From positions 1 through 64,000 of the forward strand of contig JAGAON010000007.1 in NCBI GenBank assembly GCA_017623655.1: DNA of 64,000 nt. The letters run 5' to 3'. The translations under genes and the position numbers were made by a program. The stretch comes from Prevotella sp. GTDB lineage: Bacteria; Bacteroidota; Bacteroidia; Bacteroidales; Bacteroidaceae. Below the pieces are notes generated by a model, which was not told the DNA's origin, ran no database searches, and saw nothing but the letters and a program-made list of their open reading frames with translations. The number at the start of each line of letters is the position of its first letter. Position 1 is the stretch's first letter. Positions 8,628 to 16,805 of this stretch are shown in pieces.

Positions 8628-9605
8628 TCAGGAAATGGTGCAAAGGTAACCGAGTTTGTAAAGTGAAAAGACGGTGAGGCTTGGCTTTTTGCCGAGCAGG
8701 TTGCGGCGCATTATGGGGCGGAACACACGGAACAGCAAGGCCGCAAGTCCCTTGACGTGCCACCGTTGCAGTGTGATGGCGGCCTGCCCGACGTGAGAGT
8801 GCCGCATCATCCTGTCTCCGAGGCAGCGCAACGTGCGCAGCGCCGTCTCCGCTTTCGCCAGATATACCGCATTGTTTTCAAGTCCGGTGTGCAGCAAAGG
8901 GTTGTCGATGTGTGTCACGCCGATGCCGTTCTGTTGCAGCGTTACGCCGAAGAGTGCGTCCTCATAGCCGTATTCCCTGCACTGTTCGTCAAACGTTATC
9001 GTCCGCATCACGCTGTGCCTGACGCAGAGGTTGAACGGTGTCATGTGCCGGTATGGTTGCCTGCTCCTCTCCCTTGCGGTGCGATGGCGGTCGGCTTCCT
9101 TCTCATAGAGGTATCGCAGGGACACCTCCGGCGACGGCATCGTGTCCGCATGACGCAGTCCTCCGATTATTACCTGCGTCCCGCCGGCGTCGCTTATCGC
9201 GTCAAGCAGCCGCCTTATGTATTGCGGGTCGGTCACCTCCGCGTCGCTGTCGATGAACAACAGCCATTCGCCCCGCGCCTCTCTTGCAAGGAAGTTCTTT
9301 ATCGCCGCACGGCCAACGTTCTCCCTTCGCCGTATGAAACGGCATTGCGGCAACTCGTTTATGCGCAGGTTGGCTATGGCGCAGACCTGGTCCCGCCCGC
9401 CGTCATCGGCCACGATAATCTCGTATCCGCATCCCGCGGCCTCCAACTGCCGTTGCAGTTCCGCCACGAGCGTGTAGCACTTGTGGTCGAATGTGGGTAT
9501 AAGTACCGAGAGAAGGAGACCACATCCAAGGCCCCCCTTTAACTCCCCCGAGGGGGAGGACTGGCCGGTAGTAATATTTATATGTAGAGATTCGTTCGCT
9601 TTCAT
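8628..9605 (-). CDS. Family 2 glycosyltransferase with a palindromic element in its N-terminus
   Basis: A GT2 enzyme of 325 residues from the ATG at 9605; an ATG at 9626 would give 332. Motifs: LLSVLIPTFDHKCYTLV, VADDGGRDQV and DSD at 119-121 (short numbering). The GT2 domain proper begins only at about residue 32. Residues 16-25 (SSPSGELKGG) are translated from one arm of the inverted-repeat element at 9531-9660, so the gene has gained an in-frame N-terminal extension. Both candidate start codons lie inside the element. The last codon is followed directly by the next gene. Confidence 0.85.
   Translation of the reverse strand: MKANESLHINITTGQSSPSGELKGGLGCGLLLSVLIPTFDHKCYTLVAELQRQLEAAGCGYEIIVADDGGRDQVCAIANLRINELPQCRFIRRRENVGRAAIKNFLAREARGEWLLFIDSDAEVTDPQYIRRLLDAISDAGGTQVIIGGLRHADTMPSPEVSLRYLYEKEADRHRTARERSRQPYRHMTPFNLCVRHSVMRTITFDEQCREYGYEDALFGVTLQQNGIGVTHIDNPLLHTGLENNAVYLAKAETALRTLRCLGDRMMRHSHVGQAAITLQRWHVKGLAALLFRVFRPIMRRNLLGKKPSLTVFSLYKLGYLCTIS
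8641..8648 (-). promoter_or_regulatory. Possible internal promoter in the glycan operon
   Basis: TACCTTTG on the minus strand, formed by the codons before the stop of the gene at 8628. The start would be near 8634, about seven bases before the ATG at 8627. No convincing -33 box is present, so this may be chance. Confidence 0.25.
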
Positions 9606-9660
9606 GTTGAAAAACCGCCCCGACATACCGTTCTTCCCCTCGGGGGAGTTAGAGGGGGGC
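9531..9660. repeat. GCCCCCCT...CTCCCCCGAGGGG palindromic element spanning two gene ends
   Basis: Arms 9531-9560 and 9631-9660 are inverted copies matching at 27 of 30 positions, with 70 bases between them. The right arm supplies the last codons and stop of the upstream transferase (9649), and the left arm codes for residues 16-25 of the downstream one. Related sequences occur at 13451-13529 and 45911-46012. Confidence 0.75.
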
Positions 9661-10530
9661 TACTATTCCGCCTATCTGTTGCGCCACGTCCTTGTTCACT
9701 TTCCTGCGTTCCTCATCCTTGAACCATCCCCATTTGTTGAAATACATTATGATGTTCACGATGTGGATGCGCATCAGCCGCAGGCTTTTCCGCGAGCCGC
9801 GTGTGAATGTGTGGTATATGGATGCGCACGGATAGTACAGCGTCTTGTACTCTTTGTGTATCCTCCTTGTAAGGTCTATGTCCTCGGCATACATGAAAAA
9901 CTGCTCGTCAAACAGTCCCACCTCCTTCACGGCGGTCATCCTCAGGAACATGAAACACCCCGAGAGGTACGGCACGTTGAGGATTTTCGTGAAGCCAGAC
10001 TGCTTTAACTCGAACAGCGTGTTGCGCCTTTTGATCAGGAAGTTGGGCAGACACAGGCGGCCGAACATATCCAGCGGTGTGGGCAGCATCTTCGCCAGAC
10101 GCTGTATCTCGCCGTTGGGGTAAAGCACCTTGGGCATCATCTGCCCCACGTCCTTGTGCTCCTCCATGTACTTTATGAGCCTTGGCATCACCTCGGGACC
10201 GAACCACACGTCCGGGTTTACCACGAGATGATAGTCGCTTCCCTCCTTCATCGCCTCCTGTATCGCCACGTTGTGCCCCCCGCCATAGCCGTTGTTCTCA
10301 TGCGGGATGTATATAAGCCTGAAGCCGTTGTCAGCCTTCCGCTTCAGCTCCGGCTCCCCTTTCAGCACCTTCCGCGCAAATTCCTGTATCTCGTGTTTAA
10401 GGTCGAGCATGGAATCAGAGTGGTCTATCACGTAGATAACATCGATAGGCGAAGAGAAAAGGCTACGCAATACGGGTTCAAAATCAAGCAGGTGATGGTT
10501 GTATGTTACGATTGAGGCTGTTATTGTCAT
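9649..10530 (-). CDS. Family 2 glycosyltransferase (rhamnosyltransferase-like)
   Basis: A 293-residue GT2 enzyme from the ATG at 10530, chosen because MTITASIVTYNHH is the normal start of this family; the ATG at 10572 only adds a polar tail. Motifs: NNGYGGGHNVAI, VVNPDVWFGPEVMPRLI, LSGCFMFLRMTAVKEVGLFDEQFFMYAEDIDLTRR. This pattern is typical of WbbL-type rhamnosyltransferases. It is the first transferase after the Fur-like gene. Its final residues (APL and stop) come from the palindromic element at 9531-9660, so the original C-terminus has been replaced or extended by a few residues. Confidence 0.85.
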   Translation of the reverse strand: MTITASIVTYNHHLLDFEPVLRSLFSSPIDVIYVIDHSDSMLDLKHEIQEFARKVLKGEPELKRKADNGFRLIYIPHENNGYGGGHNVAIQEAMKEGSDYHLVVNPDVWFGPEVMPRLIKYMEEHKDVGQMMPKVLYPNGEIQRLAKMLPTPLDMFGRLCLPNFLIKRRNTLFELKQSGFTKILNVPYLSGCFMFLRMTAVKEVGLFDEQFFMYAEDIDLTRRIHKEYKTLYYPCASIYHTFTRGSRKSLRLMRIHIVNIIMYFNKWGWFKDEERRKVNKDVAQQIGGIVAPL

Positions 10531-10706
10531 TGGCTTGTTGAGATTATGAGGTCTTTGGTTCTTTCTCCGCAACCATGTTGCGATGAAAGCGGCGAAGCCG
10601 AGCGGCAGGTTAAAGGTCTTTCCCTTTTAGGTTATAGGTGGCACTTCATGGTTGTCAGCGATGTGACCTACGCACCAAACCCTCTAACCTCCTAACCTTA
10701 GAATAA

Positions 10707-11117
10707 CTATCCCGCGCAGTTGGGACACGTTCCTTTCACTATATATTCCGCTTCTTCGGTTTGGAACCCCTGCGGCAATGTCACCACGGGTATGGCGAAG
10801 TCTTCGAGGCAGTAGGTCTTTCCGCAACGTGTGCAGGTGAAGTGTATGTGGTTGATGTGGTGTTCTGAGTCGCATCGGCACACGCAGTACTTCTGCTGTC
10901 CGGTGCCGTCATCCACCGTATGCAGCAGATGGTGCCCGGTGAAGAGCCGCAACGCCCGGAACAGACTCGACCTCTCCATGGTGGGCATCCACCGTTCCAG
11001 GTCGGCAAGGGAGAACGTTTCCGTCAGTTCCCGCACCTCTTTCCACACGAGCGAGCGCACGGCCGTGGGTTTCACTCCGTGTCTTCTCAAGTGCTCGTCA
11101 ATCGTGTTTTCTTTCAT
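10707..11117 (-). CDS. Fur-family transcriptional regulator
   Basis: A 136-residue metal-responsive repressor. The N-terminal winged helix (about 1-75) contains VKPTAVRSLVWKEVRELTETFSLADLERWM and SSLFRALRLF. The C-terminal dimerisation half has HHINHIHFTCTRCGKTYCLED and a last CPNC, the two CxxC pairs that hold structural zinc in Fur/Zur proteins. Whether it senses iron, zinc or peroxide cannot be decided. It is transcribed toward the glycosyltransferases, 176 bases ahead of the first, so it may head that operon or stand alone. Confidence 0.88.
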   Translation of the reverse strand: MKENTIDEHLRRHGVKPTAVRSLVWKEVRELTETFSLADLERWMPTMERSSLFRALRLFTGHHLLHTVDDGTGQQKYCVCRCDSEHHINHIHFTCTRCGKTYCLEDFAIPVVTLPQGFQTEEAEYIVKGTCPNCAG

Positions 11118-11150
11118 AGGTCAATGTGGCTCTTCCGTTGTATGCGACCA

Positions 11151-11158
11151 CAAAGTTA
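11151..11158 (-). promoter_or_regulatory. Promoter of the Fur-family gene
   Basis: TAACTTTG on the minus strand, with a start expected near 11144 and a 5' leader of about 27 bases to the ATG at 11117. Confidence 0.5.
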
Positions 11159-11264
11159 CAGTTTTTTTTTCATTTATACATACTTTTCAATGTTTTTTTG
11201 CCGGATAGATATATAAAATGTGTGGTTGGGAGGTATCAGGTGGGAGGTTATGAGGTGGTAGGTT

Positions 11265-11567
11265 AAGCCCCGTAGGGGCGACATAATACAGCCCAGGGTG
11301 TCAACCCTGGGATTCAGGATGATGTCAGTTAGAGGTATTGTAACCCCGAAGCCGGCAGGCGAGGAGCACAACGTGCGACGAGGGGTGGCAAGTCCTGTTG
11401 TCACACATAATACGTGCCGGCGGATGTTATGGGATGCCTGTTTTCACCCCTCGTCGCACGTTGTGCTCCTCGCCTGCCGGCTTCGGGGTTCCAATACATT
11501 TCTCGTCTGTCAATTATGACCAAGGGTTTGCACCCTTGGCTGTATTATGCCGCCCCTACGGGGCTTT
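11265..11567. repeat. Nested inverted-repeat element, copy 1
   Basis: The inner arms 11343-11387 and 11445-11489 are perfect 45-bp inverted copies around 57 bases. Outer arms (11265-11293 and 11538-11567) are inverted copies with few mismatches, and a CCAGGGTG/CACCCTTGG pair lies between. No open frame or transposase is inside. The second copy is at 29139-29456. Confidence 0.75.
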
Positions 11568-11733
11568 GCAATGACCTGTAAACCTTCTGTCTTTCACCTG
11601 CCCCGGCATAACCTGACACCTTCTGACCTTCCGCCTAAAACCTCCTCACCTTAAACCTGCTACCCCACAACCTTAAACCAACTACCTCCCAACCTTAGAC
11701 CTCAAATCCGACACCCCCGAACGCCCCGTTCTG

Positions 11734-11822
11734 CAATCAGCACCTGATTACACTGCAAACAGGTGCTGTTTACACTGTAATCAGCACCAAATTACAAGGT
11801 AATCAGGTGCTGATTGCGACGG
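11734..11822. repeat. AATCAGCACC modular hairpin array
   Basis: Four AATCAGCACC or GGTGCTGATT-type units separated by short TACANTGTA-like linkers. Between this array and the nested repeat (11570-11720) lies a pyrimidine-rich run of degenerate ACCTTAAACC units. Confidence 0.7.
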
Positions 11823-11995
11823 TATGTGTAAATAGCCTGAAAACAAGCCGCTTCCTGTGTAAAAAAGGATGTAAAAATGTTACGGAAATGTTAGCGTTTT
11901 GTTATACGCCGAAAAAAATGTTCTATATGTCGCACGGCTGTGTTAATTTTGCATAAAAAGGCTGTCTCCCCGCTTGAAATATAGGAAACAATGAG

Positions 11996-12003
11996 TAACT
12001 TTG
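11996..12003 (+). promoter_or_regulatory. Promoter of the RND efflux operon
   Basis: TAACTTTG, with TTG at 11975-11977 eighteen bases upstream. A second possible -7, TAATTTTG, lies at 11944-11951. The leader to the ATG at 12241 is about 230 bases and contains small hairpins such as CAGGCG/CGCCTG near 12121-12137. Confidence 0.55.
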
Positions 12004-12240
12004 CAGTCGGAAACAGAACGGGTGCCGTGAAGTTTCCGCCATATATGGCAACACATAAGTTCCGGTATGCCGCAGGTGGTTACGCAAGGGATAACAAGGC
12101 GGAATCCGTCAAATAGCAGTCAGGCGCAAAACGCCTGTGTTCAGAAAAGGAAGCGGCGGGAAACGACAGGCCGGAGACTTCGGGATTATATTTGGAATCA
12201 TGCAGAGATAAAATAAACATAATAATAAAAAGTACGTGAA

Positions 12241-13437
12241 ATGAAAAAACTAATGACTGTTGCAGCTCTTGCTGCGATGCTGCTTTCATGTGGAGGAGGA
12301 AAGCAGGGCAAGCCGGCTTTTGGTGATAATGAGTACGCTGTGCGCACCATTGGCACCGCTGACGCAAGTTTGCAGAGCACTTACCCGGCTACGTTCAAAG
12401 GCGTGCAGGACGTGGAGATACGTCCGAAAGTGGCCGGATTCATAACAAGGATTTACGTGAAGGAAGGACAGGCGGTGTCCGCCGGCTCGCCGTTGTTCGA
12501 GATAGACAACGCCACTTACAAGGCGGCGGTGAACCAGGCGCAGGCTTCTGTCAATGCGGCCCAGAGCCAAGTGAACACGGCCAAGCTGACATACGAGAAC
12601 GCACAGAAACTGTTTGCGAACAACGTGATAGGCGAATTTGAGCTGCAGTCGTCCAAAAACCAGTACGAAAGCGCCGTGGCGGCACTGGGACAGGCCAAGG
12701 CCGCGCTCGCTTCCGCTCAGGAGACACTGGGCTTCTGCTCCATAAAGGCACCCACGTCAGGCTTCGTAGGCTCGCTGCCTTACAAGGTGGGAGCACTTGT
12801 AAGCTCGTCAAACCCGGACGCGTTGACAACCATTTCAAACGGTTCGCAGGTGGAAGTATATTTCTCTCTCGACGAGAAGGAGATGATAGAGCTCACCCGC
12901 AAATACGGTTCTGCGCAGGCAGGCATAAGCAGTTTCCCTGCAGTGAAGCTGCAGCTGGCTGACGGCACGGTGTATGAGAGCGAGGGAAAGGTGGTGAAAG
13001 CCAGCGGAATCATTGACCCGAGCACCGGCTCCACCAGCCTCATTGCCGTGTTCCCCAACCCTAACCATATATTGAAGTCAGGCGGTTCAGGCCGCATCGT
13101 GATGCCTTACACGGCGTCCGCCGCGATAGTAATACCGCAGGATGCCACGGTAGAGGTGCAGGACAAGCACTTCGTGTATGTCGTAGGCAAGGATAACAAG
13201 GTGAAATATACCGAGGTTACCATCGACACACAGAACGACGGACAGAGCTACATCATCACTTCCGGACTGAAAAAGGGTGACCGCATCGTCATAAACGGCG
13301 TGAACTCATTGCAGGAAGGCATGGAAATCAAGCCGCTGACAGAGGCTGAGTACAGTAAGAAACTGAAAAAAGCCGAGGAGCTTGGCAAGGTTCAGGATCA
13401 GGGCGTGATAGCCGTCGGCAAGGCATTGAAAGGATAG
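12241..13437 (+). CDS. RND efflux membrane-fusion protein (AcrA/MexA type)
   Basis: A 398-residue periplasmic adaptor that links the RND pump to the outer-membrane channel. It starts with a lipoprotein signal (MKKLMTVAALAAMLLSCGGG, acylated Cys17). The barrel-sandwich halves are visible at about 55-85 (RPKVAGFITRIYVKEGQAVSAG) and 160-180 (IKAPTSGFVGSLPYKVGALV), with a coiled-coil hairpin of NQAQASVNAAQSQVNTAKL type between. Beta-barrel and membrane-proximal domains follow. It is the first gene of the operon. No local TetR-type repressor is present, so regulation is open. The drug or lipid cargo is unknown. Confidence 0.93.
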   Translation: MKKLMTVAALAAMLLSCGGGKQGKPAFGDNEYAVRTIGTADASLQSTYPATFKGVQDVEIRPKVAGFITRIYVKEGQAVSAGSPLFEIDNATYKAAVNQAQASVNAAQSQVNTAKLTYENAQKLFANNVIGEFELQSSKNQYESAVAALGQAKAALASAQETLGFCSIKAPTSGFVGSLPYKVGALVSSSNPDALTTISNGSQVEVYFSLDEKEMIELTRKYGSAQAGISSFPAVKLQLADGTVYESEGKVVKASGIIDPSTGSTSLIAVFPNPNHILKSGGSGRIVMPYTASAAIVIPQDATVEVQDKHFVYVVGKDNKVKYTEVTIDTQNDGQSYIITSGLKKGDRIVINGVNSLQEGMEIKPLTEAEYSKKLKKAEELGKVQDQGVIAVGKALKG

Positions 13438-13450
13438 TTAAGGCAATGGA

Positions 13451-13529
13451 GCCCCCCTTCATCTCCCCCGAGGGGGAGAGACAATACCGCTATCTCCCCT
13501 CCCCCCGGAAGGGGACAGGGGTGGGGCTA
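13451..13529. repeat. Palindromic element between the adaptor and pump genes
   Basis: Left part 13451-13480 is the GCCCCCCTnnnnCTCCCCCGAGGGGG type, close to 9531-9560 and 45911-45940. The right part (about 13491-13527) is a related but different palindrome, as at the TonB-receptor copy. It sits inside the operon in the 121-base gap without ending any gene. Confidence 0.65.
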
Positions 13530-13558
13530 CGTCTAAAAACAACAAAACAACTATACAA

Positions 13559-16500
13559 ATGAAATTAGATAACTTTATCAATAGACCGGTGCTTTCCACC
13601 GTTATCTCAATAGTTATTGTGATACTCGGTGTCATCGGTATGGCGACCTTGCCTATTGAACAGTATCCGGACATTGCGCCGCCGACGATAAGTGTTTCCG
13701 CATACTACCCCGGTGCGGACGCACAGACAGTGCAGAACTCCGTACTTGCCCCGCTGGAGGAGCAGATAAACGGTGTGGAAGGCATGACGTACATGACGTC
13801 ATCAGCCACCAATGAGGGTTCAGCCCGCATCACTGTGTATTTTGAACAGGGCGCGGATCCGGACATGGCGCAGGTCAATGTGCAGAACCGTGTGTCGCAG
13901 GCAACGTCCCTTCTGCCGAGTGACGTGACGAAAGGTGGCGTGAACGTGGAGAAGAGACAGAGCAGTAACGTGCTCATTATGGGTCTCACCTCAACGGACG
14001 GACGTTACGACGAGAAGTTCCTCGGTAACTATGCCGACATCAACATCATCCCTGAGATGAAGCGTGTAGAGGGCGTGGGCAGCTGTGAGGCTATCGGATT
14101 GAAGTCCTACACCATGCGTATGTGGCTCGACCCGGTGAAGATGCACGACATGAAACTGATGCCGTCAGACGTTGTAGCGGCTCTCTCGGAGCAGAACATC
14201 GAGGCTGCGCCGGGTAAGTTCGGCGAGCAGTCAGACCAGCAGTATGAGTACTCCATGAAATATACCGGCCGTCTGAAGACGCCGGAAGAGTTCGGAGACA
14301 TCGTCATAAAGAACGATGATATGGGGCATATACTTCGCGTCAAGGACGTGGCCAAGGTGGAAATGGGCGCACTTTACTACTCCGTGCTGTCACAAATCGA
14401 CGGCAGGCCAGGCCTGATGATGATGGTAACGCAGCGTGCAGGCTCCAATGCCACACAGATAGCGAATGACGTTAAGGCCACGGCTGAGAGGCTGAGAGGC
14501 AACTTCCCGCCGGGAATGGAACTGGTGTTCATGCAGGATGTGACAGAGTTCATCAGCGCATCACAGCACGAGGTGTTCAAGACGCTGTTCGAGGCACTGG
14601 TACTCGTGTTCATCGTTGTGTTCATCTTCTTGCAGGATTTCCGCTCGACGCTGATACCGATGATAGCCGTTCCTGTGTCACTTGTGGGCACATTGTTCTT
14701 CTTGAAGATAATAGGCTTCTCCATAAACCTGCTTACCCTCTCCGCGCTTGTGCTCGCCATAGCCATCGTTGTGGATGACGCCATAGTGGTGGTGGAGGCG
14801 GTTCACGCCAAGCTCGATATGGGTTACAAGAGCGCACGCAAGGCTTCCATCGACGCGATGGAGGAGATTTCCGGCGCCATCATATCCATAACGCTTGTCA
14901 TGTCGGCCGTGTTCATACCGGTATCATTCATGAGCGGCACCACGGGTACGTTCTATCGTGAGTTCGGTCTCACCATGGCCGTCTCCATCGTCATATCCGC
15001 CGTCAACGCGCTCACATTGTCTCCGGCACTGTGTGCGGTGCTGCTGAAACCGCATTCAGGTGAGCATAAGCAGAGCTTCACGCAGCGGTTCTTCACCGGT
15101 TTCAACGCTTCTTACCAGAGATTGCAGGACAAGTACCAGCACGGAGTGGAGCTTATAGTGAAGAAAAAGTGGATTGCCGTGGCGTCAGTGATACTCGGTA
15201 TCGCCGTGCTTGGCTTCGGAGCGATGACGACAAAGACCGGTCTTGTGCCTGATGAGGACACGGGTACCATCTTCGTAACCTGCTCTACGCCTCCGTCAAC
15301 GTCCTTGCAGAAGACCGATAAGGTGATGGACCAGATACAACGTATGCTTGATACCAACCCGGCTATTGAGAAAACACTGCGTATTACGGGCTATAACTTC
15401 ATAGCGGGACAAGGTTCTAACCAAGGAACATTTATCGCAAAGCTCAAGAGTTTCGACGACAGAAAGCGCTCGGAGTACTCCACTATGGTGCTCGGCATGA
15501 TTTATAAGCAGACCGCAGCCATAAAGGGTGCGCAGATACTTGCCTTCCAGCCGCCTATGGTGACGGGCTTCTCCGCCAACAACGGTATATCGTTCTCAAT
15601 GCAGGACCGTACCGGTGGCGACCTTGACAAGTTCTTCGACATTACCAAGAACTTCATTGCCGAACTGAACAAACGACCTGAGTTCTCTACGGCCATGACC
15701 GCTTTCAACTCTTCTTACCCGCAGTATCAGATAAACGTTGATGTCGCAAAGTGCAAGCAGGCGGGCATTTCGCCGAACCTTGTGCTCACGACCATGCAGG
15801 GATACTATGGCGGTATGTATGCAAGTAACTTCAACTCCTACGGCAAACTCTACCGCGTCTATGTGCAGGCAGACCCGAAAATGCGTGAGGACAGAGCCTC
15901 TTTGCAGAATGTCTATGTGCGCACCGCCAAAGGAGAGATGTCACCGGTGAGCGAGTTCGTTACACTTAAGAAGGTTTACGGCCCTCAGGTAATCAACCGT
16001 TTCAACCTGTTCACCTCCATAGACGTCAACGCCACGCAGGCGGACGGCTACTCAACGGGTGACTGTATCAAGGCAATCGCGGAGGTATCAAAGCAGGTTC
16101 TGCCGGCAGGATACACCTACGAGTACTCAGGTCTGACACGAAATGAGGCGGAATCAAGCAACTCCACCGCGATGGTGCTTGTCCTTTGCCTTGTGTTCGT
16201 CTATCTTATCCTGTCCGCCCAGTATGAGTCCTACCTGCTGCCTCTTACCGTCATTCTCTCGATACCGTTCGGATTGGCCGGTGCTTTCCTCTTTACCAAT
16301 ATGTTTGGCAAGAACAATGACATCTATATGCAGATTGCCTTGATTATGCTTGTGGGACTGTTGGCGAAGAATGCCATACTTATCGTGCAGTTCGCGCTTG
16401 AACGCCGCCGTCTCGGCATGGCCATATCATGGTCCGCCATACTTGGTGCGGCAGCCCGTCTGCGTCCTATTCTCATGACATCCCTTGCCATGGTCATCGG

Positions 16501-16789
16501 TTTGTTCCCGCTGATTATAACGGGAATACCTGGCCTTAGCCTTGTAATGTCACCGGTAGTGGGCGAGAACGGCTACATAACGCTCGGTGCAGCGGCCATA
16601 GGCGGAATGTTGATAGGCACGTTCTGTCAGGTGATGATCGTTCCCTGTCTCTTCGTAATGTTCGAATGGTTGCAGGAAAAGATAAAGCCTATGGAGTTCA
16701 ATGACGACAACACGTCTGTCGATTCAGAGCTGAAACAGTACGCTATATCGCAGTCCGTGGTACAAGAAAAAAGAAATTCAGGCAAGTAA
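13559..16789 (+). CDS. RND multidrug efflux pump, HAE-1 family (AcrB type)
   Basis: A 1076-residue inner-membrane proton antiporter that moves hydrophobic compounds from the periplasm to the outer channel. The typical start MKLDNFINRPVLSTVISIVI is the first membrane helix. Helix 4 carries the proton-relay pair in AIVVDDAIVVVEAV. PISVSAYYPGADAQTVQ-like porter and docking segments and the second half (SAQYESYLLPLTVILSIPFG, GLLAKNAILIVQFA, RPILMTSLAMVIGLFPL) are in place. Length is normal for HAE-1 pumps of about 1030-1080 residues. Both neighbours are on the same strand. Confidence 0.95.
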   Translation: MKLDNFINRPVLSTVISIVIVILGVIGMATLPIEQYPDIAPPTISVSAYYPGADAQTVQNSVLAPLEEQINGVEGMTYMTSSATNEGSARITVYFEQGADPDMAQVNVQNRVSQATSLLPSDVTKGGVNVEKRQSSNVLIMGLTSTDGRYDEKFLGNYADINIIPEMKRVEGVGSCEAIGLKSYTMRMWLDPVKMHDMKLMPSDVVAALSEQNIEAAPGKFGEQSDQQYEYSMKYTGRLKTPEEFGDIVIKNDDMGHILRVKDVAKVEMGALYYSVLSQIDGRPGLMMMVTQRAGSNATQIANDVKATAERLRGNFPPGMELVFMQDVTEFISASQHEVFKTLFEALVLVFIVVFIFLQDFRSTLIPMIAVPVSLVGTLFFLKIIGFSINLLTLSALVLAIAIVVDDAIVVVEAVHAKLDMGYKSARKASIDAMEEISGAIISITLVMSAVFIPVSFMSGTTGTFYREFGLTMAVSIVISAVNALTLSPALCAVLLKPHSGEHKQSFTQRFFTGFNASYQRLQDKYQHGVELIVKKKWIAVASVILGIAVLGFGAMTTKTGLVPDEDTGTIFVTCSTPPSTSLQKTDKVMDQIQRMLDTNPAIEKTLRITGYNFIAGQGSNQGTFIAKLKSFDDRKRSEYSTMVLGMIYKQTAAIKGAQILAFQPPMVTGFSANNGISFSMQDRTGGDLDKFFDITKNFIAELNKRPEFSTAMTAFNSSYPQYQINVDVAKCKQAGISPNLVLTTMQGYYGGMYASNFNSYGKLYRVYVQADPKMREDRASLQNVYVRTAKGEMSPVSEFVTLKKVYGPQVINRFNLFTSIDVNATQADGYSTGDCIKAIAEVSKQVLPAGYTYEYSGLTRNEAESSNSTAMVLVLCLVFVYLILSAQYESYLLPLTVILSIPFGLAGAFLFTNMFGKNNDIYMQIALIMLVGLLAKNAILIVQFALERRRLGMAISWSAILGAAARLRPILMTSLAMVIGLFPLIITGIPGLSLVMSPVVGENGYITLGAAAIGGMLIGTFCQVMIVPCLFVMFEWLQEKIKPMEFNDDNTSVDSELKQYAISQSVVQEKRNSGK

Positions 16790-16805
16790 TATCCGTATCA
16801 GTAAT

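Noticed and set aside
8757..9542. 261-codon plus-strand frame over the glycosyltransferases
   Set aside because: No family features; the opposite strand has a clear GT2 gene.
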